This document shows positions 28,819 through 38,021 of a stretch of DNA of 64,000 bases, piece by piece (positions within the stretch are counted from its first letter, which is position 1; every line of letters starts with the position of its first letter). Origin of the DNA: Paenibacillus flagellatus (GTDB taxonomy: Bacteria > Bacillota > Bacilli > Paenibacillales > NBRC-103111); assembly GCF_003217775.1 (NCBI RefSeq), contig NZ_QJVJ01000005.1, positions 372,001 to 436,000 on the forward strand, given 5' to 3'. The translations under genes and the position numbers were made by a program. The notes beneath the pieces were generated by a model. That model did not search any database. It saw nothing but the letters and a program-made list of their open reading frames with translations, and was not told where the DNA came from.

Positions 28819-30308
28819 TTCGATCTACCCCTTATCGCTTCCTGGGCGACAAGCCGGTCGTCGAAATGAAGCTGGACGCCGCCCACGATCTGGTATGGTT
28901 CATGCCCCTTGCCCGCAATTAATACTACATCGTTCGGGCTTGCCATTTCAACCGCTTTATGAATCGCCTCGCGCCGGTCGACGATCAGCTCGTAGCGGTC
29001 CCGGCCGATGCCCTCCGCCGCGATTCCGGGCTCGATCTCGCCGAGAATCGCCTCCGGCGGCTCCGACCGCGGATTGTCCGACGTCGCGATCACGTAGTCG
29101 CTGTAGCGCGCGGCGATACGTCCCATGATCGGACGCTTCGTCCGGTCGCGCTCGCCGCCGCAGCCGAATACCGTAATGATCCGTCCTTCGCAAAATTCGC
29201 GGACGGTCGACAACGCGTTCTCCAAGCCGTCCGGCGTATGGGCGTAATCGACGACGACAAGAAAATCGGCGGAGCCTTCCACCGCCTCCATCCGCCCGGG
29301 CACGACGCCGACCCTCTCCAGACTATTCGCGATCGCCGCAAGTGGAATCCGCTCGACCAAAGTTGATGAAATGGCCCCGAGCGCGTTATAAACGTTGAAT
29401 TTGCCGACGAGCTTCATCTTGACGTCGACCGACTCCCCGAAGGCGGTGACGGTAAATTGCGTCCCCTTCGCGGTCAGCCGGACGCCGGACGCCCGGACGT
29501 CCGCGCCGTCGCCGAGCCCGTACCGGATTACCTGCGCGCTCGTCTGCTTGGCGAAGTAGGCCGACGCGTCGTCGTCCGCATTGAGCACGGCATAGGAGGC
29601 GGCGTCCGGATCGTCGGCGAACTCGTTGCCGAGCCGCGAGAAGAACAGCCCTTTCGCCGCCCGGTACTGCTCCATCGTCTTATGGAAGTCGAGATGGTCC
29701 TGCGTCAAATTCGTGAACAGCGCGGTGCGGAACCGGCACCCCTTCACCCGGCCCAGCTCGAGCGCATGGCTCGACACCTCCATGACGGCGTAATCGGCTC
29801 CGGCGTCGCGCATCCTCCTCAAGTTCATCTGCAGGTCGATCGCTTCCTGCGTCGTCCGTTCCGTATCGTACCAGCGGTCGCCGATCTTCATGTTGATCGT
29901 GCCCATGAGACCCGTCCCGAACCCTCGGTCGCGCAAAATATGCTCGATGATCGCCGCCGTCGTCGTCTTGCCGTTCGTCCCGGTGACGCCGATCAGCTTC
30001 AGCTCCCGGCTCGGGTAGCCGTAAAAGCGGCAGGCGACGGCCGCCATCGCGTATCGCGCATCGCGGACGAACAGCTTCGGCAGGTCGACCGGCACGTCGC
30101 GCTCGACGACGAGCGCCGCGGCTCCCGCCTCCGCCGCTTTGGCGGCGAAATCGTGGCCGTCGCTGACCAAGCCGGGGACGCACAGAAACAAGTCCCCCGG
30201 CCGTACTTTGCGCGAATCGGCCTGAACGCCCGTGACGAGCGTCCCGGCGTCTCCCTCCAACCGGGAAGCGATGAATAGCGAAGACAGCTGTTCCAGCCGC
30301 ATGGCCAT
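28815..30308 (-). CDS. murE: UDP-MurNAc-dipeptide--meso-diaminopimelate ligase (MurE)
   Basis: MurE (497 residues) adds the third amino acid of the stem peptide. The motif DNPR in VIATSDNPRSEPPE is specific for meso-diaminopimelate, so the wall is mDAP type. The ATP loop is GVTGTNGKTTTAAIIEHIL, with VMEVSSHALEL and FTNLTQDHLDFHKTM following. I use ATG 30308 because AGGAGG lies nine bases upstream; the frame is open 19 codons further without a site. The gene follows spoVD and overlaps murF by four bases. PatA, encoded at the left of the window, belongs to the pathway that supplies the mDAP. Confidence 0.96.
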   Translation of the reverse strand: MAMRLEQLSSLFIASRLEGDAGTLVTGVQADSRKVRPGDLFLCVPGLVSDGHDFAAKAAEAGAAALVVERDVPVDLPKLFVRDARYAMAAVACRFYGYPSRELKLIGVTGTNGKTTTAAIIEHILRDRGFGTGLMGTINMKIGDRWYDTERTTQEAIDLQMNLRRMRDAGADYAVMEVSSHALELGRVKGCRFRTALFTNLTQDHLDFHKTMEQYRAAKGLFFSRLGNEFADDPDAASYAVLNADDDASAYFAKQTSAQVIRYGLGDGADVRASGVRLTAKGTQFTVTAFGESVDVKMKLVGKFNVYNALGAISSTLVERIPLAAIANSLERVGVVPGRMEAVEGSADFLVVVDYAHTPDGLENALSTVREFCEGRIITVFGCGGERDRTKRPIMGRIAARYSDYVIATSDNPRSEPPEAILGEIEPGIAAEGIGRDRYELIVDRREAIHKAVEMASPNDVVLIAGKGHEPYQIVGGVQLHFDDRLVAQEAIRGRSK

Positions 30309-30381
30309 GGCGATCCCTCCTGAACCGACTGTAATGTACGCTATGGTGTTACCAGTATAGACCAAACGACGGCGGGCGCAA

Positions 30382-32310
30382 TCAGGAATCGGGATGTTTT
30401 CCCATATAAATGCGGATCGTCGACCCTTGCTCCACCCGTTCGCCCGCTTTCGGCGCCTGGCTGATCACTTCGTCCCCGGTCCCGAACTTCTCGAGCCGGA
30501 AATTCATGTTCATGTCTTCGTAAATGTCGCTGACCGAATGCCCGATCAAATCCGGCACTTCGACGACCTTCGTCTCGCCGTAGCGGTATTCCCGCTCGAG
30601 CTGGTCTTTGCGCGGCTCCACGCCCATGTAGCGAAGCGCGTCGCCCAAAATGTTTTTGACGATCGGAGCGGCGACGAGACCGCCGAACTGGATGCCGGCC
30701 GGATCGTCCACCGCGACGTAGACGACGATCTTCGGATCGTCCGCCGGCGCGAAGCCGATGAACGACACGATATGCTCGTCGGGCGAGTACCGGCCGTTGA
30801 TGACTTTTTGCGCCGTACCCGTTTTGCCGCCGACGCGGTAGCCGTCCAGAAAGGCGGGGCGCCCCGTCCCCTTGGCGACGACGCTTTCGAGCGTCTCGCG
30901 CACCTGCTTCGACGTCGCCTCCGAGATGACTTGGCGGACGAGCTCCGGCTGAACGTCCTTCACCTTTTCGCCCGTATCCGGGTTGTACCACGCCTTCGCC
31001 ACGTGCGGCTTGAACAGCTTCCCGCCGTTGATGGCGGCCGATACGGCCGTAATTTGCTGAATCGGCGTAACCGACACGCCTTGGCCGAACGCGGTCGTCG
31101 CCAGCTCCACCGGTCCGACGCGCGACGGCTTGAACAAAATGCCGTTCTCTTCACCGCCCAGATCGATCCCCGTCTTTTGGCCGAAGCCGAACCGGCGGAT
31201 GTAATCGAACAAGCTTTCTTTGCCGAGCCGCTGTCCGAGGACGACGAAGCCCGGGTTGCACGAGTTTTGCACGACCTGCTCGAACGTCTGGCTGCCGTGT
31301 CCGCCCTTCTTCCAGCAGCGGAGCCGGGCGCCGCCGACTTCGATGAAGCCGGGATCGTAGAACGGCTCGTTTTTCAAATCGACCTTCTTCTCTTCGAGCG
31401 CGGCGGCGAGCGTAATGATTTTGAACGTCGATCCGGGCTCATACGTCATCCAGATCGGCAAGTTCCGGTTGTACACTTCGCTCGGATAGTCGCGGAAGTT
31501 CGTCGGGTCGTACGTCGGACGGGCCGACATCGCCAATATTTCGCCGGTGTTCGGATCCATCGCGATGGCGATCGCGTTTTTCGCCTGATGCTGCACCATC
31601 GCCTGGTCCAGCTCCCGCTCGAGATAGGACTGGATGTTTTTGTCGATCGTCAGCTGCAGGTTCAACCCGTCCTTCGGCGGCTCGTATCGCTCCGACGTGT
31701 TCGGCATCTCCCGGCCGGCGGCGTCGCTCAAATAGGAGATGCTGCCGGAAGTGCCGGTCAGCTCCTTGTTATAGGACGCTTCGACCCCGGTCAGCCCTTG
31801 GTTGTCGATGCCGGTGAAGCCGAGAATGTGGGAGGCGAACGAGCCGAACGGATAATACCGTTTGTTGTCCCCGGCGACGACGATACCCGGCAGACGGAGC
31901 TTGCTCACTTCCTCCGCCTTTTCCTCTGTCATTTTACGGCCGCCCGGCCGGATATAGACGCTCGATTCCCGTTTCGTAATCGTCTTGTAAATATCTTCCT
32001 CGTTCATCTGCAGCACGCGGGCCAGCTCCCTCGCGGTGGCGCGGGCGTCCTTGATTTGCGCCGGAATGGCCAGCACGGACGGCGAGCTGACGTTGTACGT
32101 CAGCCGAACGCCGCTCCGGTCCCATATTTCCCCGCGGTTGGCGGCGAACGGAATGTTGCGGCGCCACGAGTCCTCCGCCTTCCGCGCCAGATCGCTTCCG
32201 ATCCACAGCTGGACGTAGGCGAGCCGGATCAAGAGCGCGGCGAACAAAATCCCGCTGCCGAGCAGCGCGGCGAACAATCGGCGTCGGACGGTTACGCTGG
32301 ATACTTTCAC
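30382..32310 (-). CDS. spoVD: SpoVD, class B penicillin-binding protein
   Basis: This 642-residue transpeptidase acts in spore cortex synthesis with the SEDS protein SpoVE. It has one N-terminal membrane helix (about 12-32), a PBP-dimer domain (about 50-210) and a transpeptidase domain with STFK (Ser294, EPGSTFKIIT), SCN (NSCNPGF) and KTGT. One PASTA domain ends the protein (about 578-640, VVEVPDLIGHSVSDIY). PASTA distinguishes it from E. coli-type FtsI. The start is GTG 32310, nine bases after GGAGG. It follows pbpB, the usual order in spore formers. Confidence 0.93.
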   Translation of the reverse strand: MKVSSVTVRRRLFAALLGSGILFAALLIRLAYVQLWIGSDLARKAEDSWRRNIPFAANRGEIWDRSGVRLTYNVSSPSVLAIPAQIKDARATARELARVLQMNEEDIYKTITKRESSVYIRPGGRKMTEEKAEEVSKLRLPGIVVAGDNKRYYPFGSFASHILGFTGIDNQGLTGVEASYNKELTGTSGSISYLSDAAGREMPNTSERYEPPKDGLNLQLTIDKNIQSYLERELDQAMVQHQAKNAIAIAMDPNTGEILAMSARPTYDPTNFRDYPSEVYNRNLPIWMTYEPGSTFKIITLAAALEEKKVDLKNEPFYDPGFIEVGGARLRCWKKGGHGSQTFEQVVQNSCNPGFVVLGQRLGKESLFDYIRRFGFGQKTGIDLGGEENGILFKPSRVGPVELATTAFGQGVSVTPIQQITAVSAAINGGKLFKPHVAKAWYNPDTGEKVKDVQPELVRQVISEATSKQVRETLESVVAKGTGRPAFLDGYRVGGKTGTAQKVINGRYSPDEHIVSFIGFAPADDPKIVVYVAVDDPAGIQFGGLVAAPIVKNILGDALRYMGVEPRKDQLEREYRYGETKVVEVPDLIGHSVSDIYEDMNMNFRLEKFGTGDEVISQAPKAGERVEQGSTIRIYMGKHPDS

Positions 32311-32329
32311 TGGATATGCCCTCCTTCGG

Positions 32330-32387
32330 AAGCTTTCGCGGGAAAGCTTTGGCTATGACGATCGTAGGAACGTTTCATAGTCATAGC
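32330..32387 (-). repeat. Two hairpins before spoVD
   Basis: AAGCTTTC/GAAAGCTT (32330-32349) forms an 8-bp stem with a 4-base loop, ending about five bases before the GGAGG of spoVD. A second stem, GCTATGAC/GTCATAGC (32352-32387), with a longer loop stands right behind it. They occupy the 129-base pbpB-spoVD gap. Confidence 0.7.
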
Positions 32388-32439
32388 TATTCCGATTGGG
32401 GAGGGGTTAGAACAAGCTGTCCGGGTCGAGCCCGTCATG

Positions 32440-34734
32440 TTACGGCTTTTTGTCCGTCTTCGCTTTGCCGTTGTCGGTTTTGGACGTCGTCGACGACTGC
32501 GTCTTCGCGGCGCCCGTATCGGCTTTGCCGGCATTCCCGGCGGCGTTCGCGTTGGCCGCCGTCTTCGCCGCCTCCGCCTTCGCCTTCTCCAGCTCGTTCC
32601 ACGGCACGAGCTGGAGCGCGACCGTCTGCGGCTCGCCGCCGGGAACGACGGCTTGGGACGCGACGTAGCCTTCCCCGTTCACCTGGCAGCTCACTTTCAT
32701 GAACGAGCAGACGGCGAGCGCATCGCGGAGCGATTTGCCCTGCAGGTTCGGCAAATCCATGCCTTCCTTTTGTTCGGTCAACAAATAGATTCGTTGGTTC
32801 GGGCTGATTTCGGTACCTCCCGCCGGAAGTTGGGCGAGGACGGTTCCGCCTTTGCCGAGCACGTCGTACTTCAGCTTCGCGTCGCCGAGCGTTTTTTTCG
32901 CGTCGGCGACCGGCCTCGAGACGACGTCCGGAGCCGCCGTTTTTTTGTCGACGCCCGACAGCTCCTGCTTCACGGTCGCCGTCACGTTCAAGTACCGCAA
33001 GCTTTGCGACATGATTTCTTTGAAGATGACGGGCGCGACCAAGCCGCCGTTATGATAGTTGCCGTGCAATTCCGGCTCGTCGGCCAGCACGATCACGGCG
33101 ATCCGAGGATCTTCCGCGGGCGCGTAGCCGGCGAACGTGATCACCCATTTCTCGGTCGAGTAGCTGCCGTCGATAACCTTTTGCGCGGTACCGGTTTTGC
33201 CCGCGATGCGGTATCCTTCGATGGCCGCGTTTTTCCCGGTGCCGTCCGGATCGACGATAACCTGCTCCAAATATTCGGTCACCTTGTGCGCCGTCGCTTC
33301 GCTGACGACCTGACGCACCTCCTTGGGCGCGAACGTCTCGATCGGTTCGTTCGTTTTCGGATCGAGCACCGCCTTGACGACGTGCGGCTGCATCATCCTC
33401 CCGCCGTTGGCGATCGCCGAATAGGCGGCGATTTGCTGAAGGGCGGTGACGGATACGCCGCCTTGCCCGTACGTGGCGGTCGCGTAATCGACCGGATACT
33501 GGAAGCGGATCAAGCCGGGAATTTCGCCGGGAATATCGATCCCCGTCCGTTCCCCGAACCCGAACTTGGCGATATACTGCTTCAGCCGCTCCGGCTTCAG
33601 CTTCTCGTAGCCGAGCTTGACGAACGCCACGTTACTGGAGCGCACGAGCCCTTTCAAATAGTTGATCGTGCCCCAGCCTTTCACGTTATGGTCGCTGAGC
33701 GTCCGGTCGTACACTTTGATCGAGCCCGACTTGAACGTATCGTTCGGATCGAATAGGCCTTCCTCGATCGTACCGGCCAGCGTGACGAGCTTGAACGTCG
33801 AGCCGGGCTCGTACTGCGAAGCGATGGCATGGTTTCTGAAGCTTTCCGGCTTCGCTTCCCAATATTTCGCCGGATTGAAGCTCGGCGCATTGGCCAAGCC
33901 GAGAATTTCGCCCGTCTTCGGATCCATCGCGATCGCCGTCATGCTCTTCGGCTTCCATTCCTCGTAGGCGCGGTCGAGCGCCGTCTCGAGATAAGACTGG
34001 ATGTTGCGGTCGATCGTCAGCTGCAGCGTCTTGCCGTCCTCCGCCGGCTCGTAGCTCGCCTTCGCATCGGGCAGCTCGTAGCCCATCCGGTCTTTCTCGG
34101 TAATGATATGGCCCGGCTTCCCTTTCAGCAGCTCGTCGAACGACGATTCGAGCCCCATGACCGCCTTGCCGTTCTTGTCGAAGTAGCCGAGCACGTGAGC
34201 GGCCAGGCCGCCGGCCGGGTAATACCGCTTCTGCGATTCTTCGAGGTAGACGCCGTGCGTATACAGGTTGCTCTGGTTGTTGATCGGCTCGTCCAGCTTG
34301 AGCTCCTTCGCGATTTTGTCGGCAATCTCGGCGTCGATTTTCCACCCTTCGCTGCGCACTTCCACCCACGGCATGAGCGTCCCGTCGTCCCGCCGCTTCG
34401 TCACGAGCTCCATCAGCTCGGATTCGGGCTTGTTCAAAATCGAGGAGAGCGTCTTCACGATTTCGGAAGCGTTTTTGAGCGAATCGATGACTTTCGGATT
34501 GACGACAACCGTATAGGAAGGGCCGTCCTCGGCCAGCACCTGGTTGTGCCGGTCGACGATCGATCCGCGCACCGGCTGCAGCACTTTGTTGCGCTCCCAC
34601 ATCACTTGCGCCTGGCCGACGAGCCACGAGGCGTTAACGACTTGAACCCAATAGATTTTCCCGATGAGGACAATAAAAAATAGGGTGAACAATCCCCCTA
34701 TCAAAATGGTGCGCAATTTAACTTTCTTGGTCAT
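32440..34734 (-). CDS. pbpB: PBP2b, septal class B penicillin-binding protein
   Basis: This 764-residue transpeptidase cross-links septal peptidoglycan. A membrane helix lies at about residues 10-30 and the PBP-dimer domain at about 50-230. Catalytic motifs are STFK (Ser312, EPGSTFKLVT), SSN (RSSNVAFVK) and KTGT. Two PASTA-like segments follow (about 590-720, APDVVSRPVADAKKTLGDAK and MDLPNLQGKSLRDALAVCS). The last 45 or so residues are a Lys/Ala/Thr-rich low-complexity tail, longer than usual for PBP2b and exposed outside the cell. The ATG at 34734 lies 18 bases after ftsL, with a weak ribosome site. Confidence 0.94.
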   Translation of the reverse strand: MTKKVKLRTILIGGLFTLFFIVLIGKIYWVQVVNASWLVGQAQVMWERNKVLQPVRGSIVDRHNQVLAEDGPSYTVVVNPKVIDSLKNASEIVKTLSSILNKPESELMELVTKRRDDGTLMPWVEVRSEGWKIDAEIADKIAKELKLDEPINNQSNLYTHGVYLEESQKRYYPAGGLAAHVLGYFDKNGKAVMGLESSFDELLKGKPGHIITEKDRMGYELPDAKASYEPAEDGKTLQLTIDRNIQSYLETALDRAYEEWKPKSMTAIAMDPKTGEILGLANAPSFNPAKYWEAKPESFRNHAIASQYEPGSTFKLVTLAGTIEEGLFDPNDTFKSGSIKVYDRTLSDHNVKGWGTINYLKGLVRSSNVAFVKLGYEKLKPERLKQYIAKFGFGERTGIDIPGEIPGLIRFQYPVDYATATYGQGGVSVTALQQIAAYSAIANGGRMMQPHVVKAVLDPKTNEPIETFAPKEVRQVVSEATAHKVTEYLEQVIVDPDGTGKNAAIEGYRIAGKTGTAQKVIDGSYSTEKWVITFAGYAPAEDPRIAVIVLADEPELHGNYHNGGLVAPVIFKEIMSQSLRYLNVTATVKQELSGVDKKTAAPDVVSRPVADAKKTLGDAKLKYDVLGKGGTVLAQLPAGGTEISPNQRIYLLTEQKEGMDLPNLQGKSLRDALAVCSFMKVSCQVNGEGYVASQAVVPGGEPQTVALQLVPWNELEKAKAEAAKTAANANAAGNAGKADTGAAKTQSSTTSKTDNGKAKTDKKP

Positions 34735-34752
34735 TTCCGCTTTCGACCCTTT

Positions 34753-35160
34753 CTACTCTTTTTTCATCGCGATCGACTCTCCGCCCGTTCCGGCTTTTTT
34801 GTCGGTCACCTGATTCAAGTCGTCGTTCGGCACGAGGCCGAGCTGTTTCGCTTGATCGAGCAGTCTTTTCGGATCTTGGTATTTCGTAATTTCGAGCTTC
34901 AGCTTGTTGTTTTCGATTTGCAGCGCTTTGATCTGGCTTTCGATCTTTTGCATTCTCGTGTTCATCTCGTAAATTTGCGCATACCGCCAAATGATGACGC
35001 CCGCGACGAGGACGCACACGATGACGGTGAACAAATACAGCAGCTTCTCCTGAACCGGAATCGACTTCCGTTTGACGACGACCTTCTTCTGTTCCTGCAC
35101 TTTCGCTTTCTTGACGGGCTTCTGCTCGATCGCCAAGTTTCCGTTGATGTATGCCGACAC
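34753..35160 (-). CDS. ftsL: FtsL, division protein
   Basis: This 135-residue bitopic protein forms the FtsL-DivIC-DivIB complex that licenses septal synthesis. It has a basic cytoplasmic tail (KPVKKAKVQEQKKVVVKRK), one transmembrane helix (about 42-62, LLYLFTVIVCVLVAGVIIW) and an extracellular coiled coil (about 65-100, MNTRMQKIESQIKALQIENN). I choose GTG 35160 because GGAGGA lies ten bases before it; upstream in-frame codons read through the rsmH spacer. Size, topology and place between rsmH and pbpB define it; primary sequence is poorly conserved in the family. Confidence 0.9.
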   Translation of the reverse strand: MSAYINGNLAIEQKPVKKAKVQEQKKVVVKRKSIPVQEKLLYLFTVIVCVLVAGVIIWRYAQIYEMNTRMQKIESQIKALQIENNKLKLEITKYQDPKRLLDQAKQLGLVPNDDLNQVTDKKAGTGGESIAMKKE

Positions 35161-35209
35161 TCGGGTGCATCCTCCTTCGGGCGTTATCCCTTTTAATGTA
35201 ATGTTTCCC

Positions 35210-36169
35210 TTACGCGTCCAGCTTTTCCGCCGCCCGCAGCTTCGCCGATCTCGCCCGCGGATTCCGCTCCAGCTCCTCGTCGGACGGAACGACGGGCTTT
35301 CGGTGCACGAGGCGAAGAATCCCCTTTTTTTGACAAACGCACATCGGAAAATCGGGCGGACACGTGCATTTTTCGATAAATTTCGCAAACGCGTGCTTGC
35401 AAATCCGGTCTTCCAGCGAATGAAACGTAATGACGGCCACCCGTCCGCCGGGTGCCAAGCAGGCGATCGACTGCTCGAGCGCGTCCTCGAAGGCGCCCAG
35501 CTCGTCGTTCACGGCGATGCGCAGCGCCTGGAAGCTCCGCTTCGCCGGATGCGGCCCGGTCCGTCTGGCGGCCGCGGGGATCGACTCCTTGATCAGCTCG
35601 ACGAGCCGGCCGGTCGTCTCGATCGGAGCGGCCGCGCGGGCTTCGGCTATCGTCTTGGCGATTTTGCGCGAAAACTTCTCCTCGCCGTACTCGAACAAAA
35701 TGCGCGCGATATCCTCGGGACTCCACTCGTTGACGATCGTCTTGGCGGTCAGCGGCGAGTCGCGGTCCATCCGCATGTCCAGCTCCGCGTCGTGATTGTA
35801 GCTGAACCCGCGATCCGCTTCATCCAATTGGGGCGACGATACGCCGAGGTCGAACAAAATGCCGTCCACCTGCGGCACGCCGTCCTTTTTCGGCACGAAG
35901 TCCAGGCCCGCCAGCACTTCGCGCAGACGGCGGAAATTGCTTTTCACGATATGTACGCGTTCCCCGTAAGGGGCCAGCATGATCTTGCCGTTGGCGAGCG
36001 CGGCGTCGTCCTGATCGAAGGCGATCAGCCGGCCGGCCGGACCGAGCTTCGAAGCGATCAGCGAGCTGTGTCCCGCTCCGCCCATCGTGCAATCTACATA
36101 AATTCCGTCGGGCCGTATGTGCAGCGCCTCGACGGACTCTTCCTTCAACACCGTCACATGCTCGAACAA
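35210..36169 (-). CDS. rsmH: 16S rRNA (cytosine-1402 N4)-methyltransferase RsmH
   Basis: RsmH (MraW, 319 residues) methylates C1402 in the decoding centre using S-adenosylmethionine. Motifs: [16 protein letters not shown] for SAM binding, [41 protein letters not shown] and [11 protein letters not shown] prefer TTG 36169, which has GGTGGAGGA five to six bases upstream and gives the family N-terminus (L)[10 protein letters not shown]. The ATG at 36199 adds ten residues without a site. It is the second gene of the dcw cluster, immediately after mraZ. Confidence 0.95.
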   Translation of the reverse strand: MFEHVTVLKEESVEALHIRPDGIYVDCTMGGAGHSSLIASKLGPAGRLIAFDQDDAALANGKIMLAPYGERVHIVKSNFRRLREVLAGLDFVPKKDGVPQVDGILFDLGVSSPQLDEADRGFSYNHDAELDMRMDRDSPLTAKTIVNEWSPEDIARILFEYGEEKFSRKIAKTIAEARAAAPIETTGRLVELIKESIPAAARRTGPHPAKRSFQALRIAVNDELGAFEDALEQSIACLAPGGRVAVITFHSLEDRICKHAFAKFIEKCTCPPDFPMCVCQKKGILRLVHRKPVVPSDEELERNPRARSAKLRAAEKLDA

Positions 36170-36216
36170 GTTGCGTCCTCCACCAGCCGCGGCCGGCATG
36201 CGCCGAAGCTGTTTCT

Positions 36217-36654
36217 CTATAAGTCAAAATTGAAGTCGACGAGCTTCTCCGCAATTTCGTTGAACGACTCTTCCGACTGCTGGAAATAGTTTTCCCAAAC
36301 CTGCTTGCTCCAAATCTCCACCCGGTTCGAAACGCCGAGCACGACGCAGTCTTTGTCCAGCTTCGCGTATTCGCACAGCGTGTTCGGGATGTTGATGCGT
36401 CCCTGCTTGTCGAGCTCGCACTCGGTCGCGCCGGAGAAGAAAAACCGGGTGAACGCGCGGGCGTCGGCCTTCATGAGCGGCAAGCTCTTCAGCTTCTGCT
36501 CGAGCACGGCCCATTCTTCCTTCGGGTAGACGAACAAGCAGTTGTCGAGTCCGCGGGTGACGATGAACTGGGCTCCCAGGGCTTCGCGGAACTTGGCGGG
36601 AACGATCATCCGACCTTTGTCATCGATCGAGTGCTGATATTCCCCCATGAACAT
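36217..36654 (-). CDS. mraZ: MraZ, transcriptional regulator of the dcw cluster
   Basis: MraZ (145 residues) is a ring-forming AbrB-fold protein with two tandem MraZ repeats. The first reads [23 protein letters not shown] and the second [24 protein letters not shown], each with the DK.GR.x.x.P signature. The homologues bind direct repeats before their own gene and control division genes. Three matching repeats are seen here, 17 to 46 bases before the start. The ATG at 36654 (MFMGEYQ) has GGGGGAG upstream. The gene is first in the minus-strand dcw cluster. Confidence 0.95.
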   Translation of the reverse strand: MFMGEYQHSIDDKGRMIVPAKFREALGAQFIVTRGLDNCLFVYPKEEWAVLEQKLKSLPLMKADARAFTRFFFSGATECELDKQGRINIPNTLCEYAKLDKDCVVLGVSNRVEIWSKQVWENYFQQSEESFNEIAEKLVDFNFDL

Positions 36655-36670
36655 CCCTAGGTCTCCCCCT

Positions 36671-36700
36671 TTCCACCACTTTCACCCACTTTTCACCACT
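36671..36700 (-). promoter_or_regulatory. MraZ-type operator, three direct repeats
   Basis: On the minus strand AGTGGTGAAA, AGTGGGTGAA and AGTGGTGGAA follow each other with an exact 10-base period, ending 17 bases before the mraZ start. Tandem GTGG-type repeats of this period are the known kind of MraZ binding site. Confidence 0.8.
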
Positions 36701-36728
36701 CTGAATGGATATTCGTCGCCAACGAATA

Positions 36729-36754
36729 AAATCCTGCCGCAGGCGGCAGGATTT
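36729..36754. terminator. Hairpin terminator between the DUF4349 gene and mraZ
   Basis: A perfect 12-bp stem (AAATCCTGCCGC/GCGGCAGGATTT) closes a 2-base loop, with TTTATT following on the minus strand. It ends the DUF4349 transcript and lies upstream of the mraZ operator. Confidence 0.8.
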
Positions 36755-36783
36755 CGAAAAAAAATATTTCATCCCATTAAATG

Positions 36784-37884
36784 TCAGTCGTCGCTCCCGG
36801 TATCGGCCCGGCTCGCCGATTCGCCTTCCGGAATCCCGTCCGCGTCCCGGTTTTGCAGCCGGATGAGCCGGCTCCGCTCCTCCCGTTCCGCCGCCCGCTT
36901 CCGCCGGCTTCTCCAGACGAGGAAGGCGGGGATGCCGACGACGAGCAGCACGGCCGCGACCGGGAGCGCGGCGGCCAGCGCGATCAGCAGCGCTTGGAAG
37001 AAGCCGACCACGACACCCGCACCCCCGCCGAGCGCCTTCGACAGCTTGCCGGCGAAGCCGTCCTCGACGTTTTCGCTCGCCGCCTTCGCTTTCTCGATCT
37101 TCTGGTACAGCCGGATTTCGATCGTGGAATAAGCGACGTTTTGCTCCAAATATCGCATGCGCCCCTTGATCTGTTCGATTTGCGCCTGGACGCTGCCGAG
37201 CTGGCTCGAAAACGCGACGAGCTCGTCGCTCTTGGTCGCCTTCTCCATAAACGAGAGAAGCCTCGCCTCCTCCGTCTCCTTCGCCTTGAGGCGCGAGGAC
37301 AGGTCGACGTACTCCTCGGTCACGTCCTGCCCCTGGACGCTGCGCTGGATCGATTTCGGCTTCATCTTCTCCAGATCGGCGAGAAAGCCGGTGAAGCCGT
37401 TCGAGGGCACTTTTACGACAAGCGTGCCGCTCTGCTCGTAATCGGTCCGATTTTCGGAAAACTGCATCAAGTAGCCGCCGGACAAATGGATCAAGTTGTT
37501 GATGTCCGTATGGGCGGCTCCGTAATCGGTCACTTCCATCGTCACGTTCGCTTTGTAAATGATTTGACGGGCCGGCGCGGCTTCCGCCATGTCGACGACG
37601 GAGCCGCCCGGCGGCTGCGCCCCCGCTCCTGCGCCCGACTGCGGCTTCTCCGCGGCGGCCGCTCCTTCCGACTTCGCGTCCTGCTTGGCTGCGGTTCCCG
37701 GCGCGGCTTGATCCGCCGCGCGGTTAGCGACCGACTGCTGCGCCGCCGACGCTTGCGGCGCCGATGCGTCCGCCCCGCTCGACGTCTTGTCTTCGCTCGA
37801 GCCGCAGCCCGCCAATGCGCCGAGCAGCAGCGCGCATGCCGCCGTCGCGGCGAGCTTTTGCCTTCCTCCGATTGTCCGTTTCAA
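36784..37884 (-). CDS. DUF4349 lipoprotein
   Basis: This 366-residue envelope protein has a lipoprotein signal (LLLGALAGC, lipidated Cys27). An Ala/Gln/Ser-rich disordered stretch follows to about residue 100. The DUF4349 domain (about 105-325) starts RQIIYKANVTMEVTDY and includes a coiled-coil segment (ELVAFSSQLGSVQAQIEQIKGRMRYLEQNV). It ends in a C-terminal transmembrane helix (about 290-325) and a basic/acidic tail. Function is unknown for the family. Being anchored by both lipid and helix is a known arrangement for it. The ATG at 37884 has GGGGG upstream. It appears to be a single-gene unit. Confidence 0.85.
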   Translation of the reverse strand: MKRTIGGRQKLAATAACALLLGALAGCGSSEDKTSSGADASAPQASAAQQSVANRAADQAAPGTAAKQDAKSEGAAAAEKPQSGAGAGAQPPGGSVVDMAEAAPARQIIYKANVTMEVTDYGAAHTDINNLIHLSGGYLMQFSENRTDYEQSGTLVVKVPSNGFTGFLADLEKMKPKSIQRSVQGQDVTEEYVDLSSRLKAKETEEARLLSFMEKATKSDELVAFSSQLGSVQAQIEQIKGRMRYLEQNVAYSTIEIRLYQKIEKAKAASENVEDGFAGKLSKALGGGAGVVVGFFQALLIALAAALPVAAVLLVVGIPAFLVWRSRRKRAAEREERSRLIRLQNRDADGIPEGESASRADTGSDD

Positions 37885-37934
37885 GACAATCCCCCCTTCG
37901 ATCCGATCGTTTCTCGATCAGACGGCCCCTCCGG

Positions 37935-37977
37935 AAAAGAAGAAGCGCCGTCAACTCCTAAACGGAGCTAACGACGC
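37935..37977 (-). terminator. Terminator of the PhyH dioxygenase gene
   Basis: A 14-bp stem on the minus strand, GCGTCGTTAGCTCC against GGAGTTGACGGCGC with several G-U pairs and a 5-base loop, is followed by TTCTTCTTTT. It lies 45 bases after the stop. Confidence 0.7.
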
Positions 37978-38021
37978 CCGTGTTGCAACATTCGGGTACG
38001 AAACGAAATTTTTTCCAGCGG

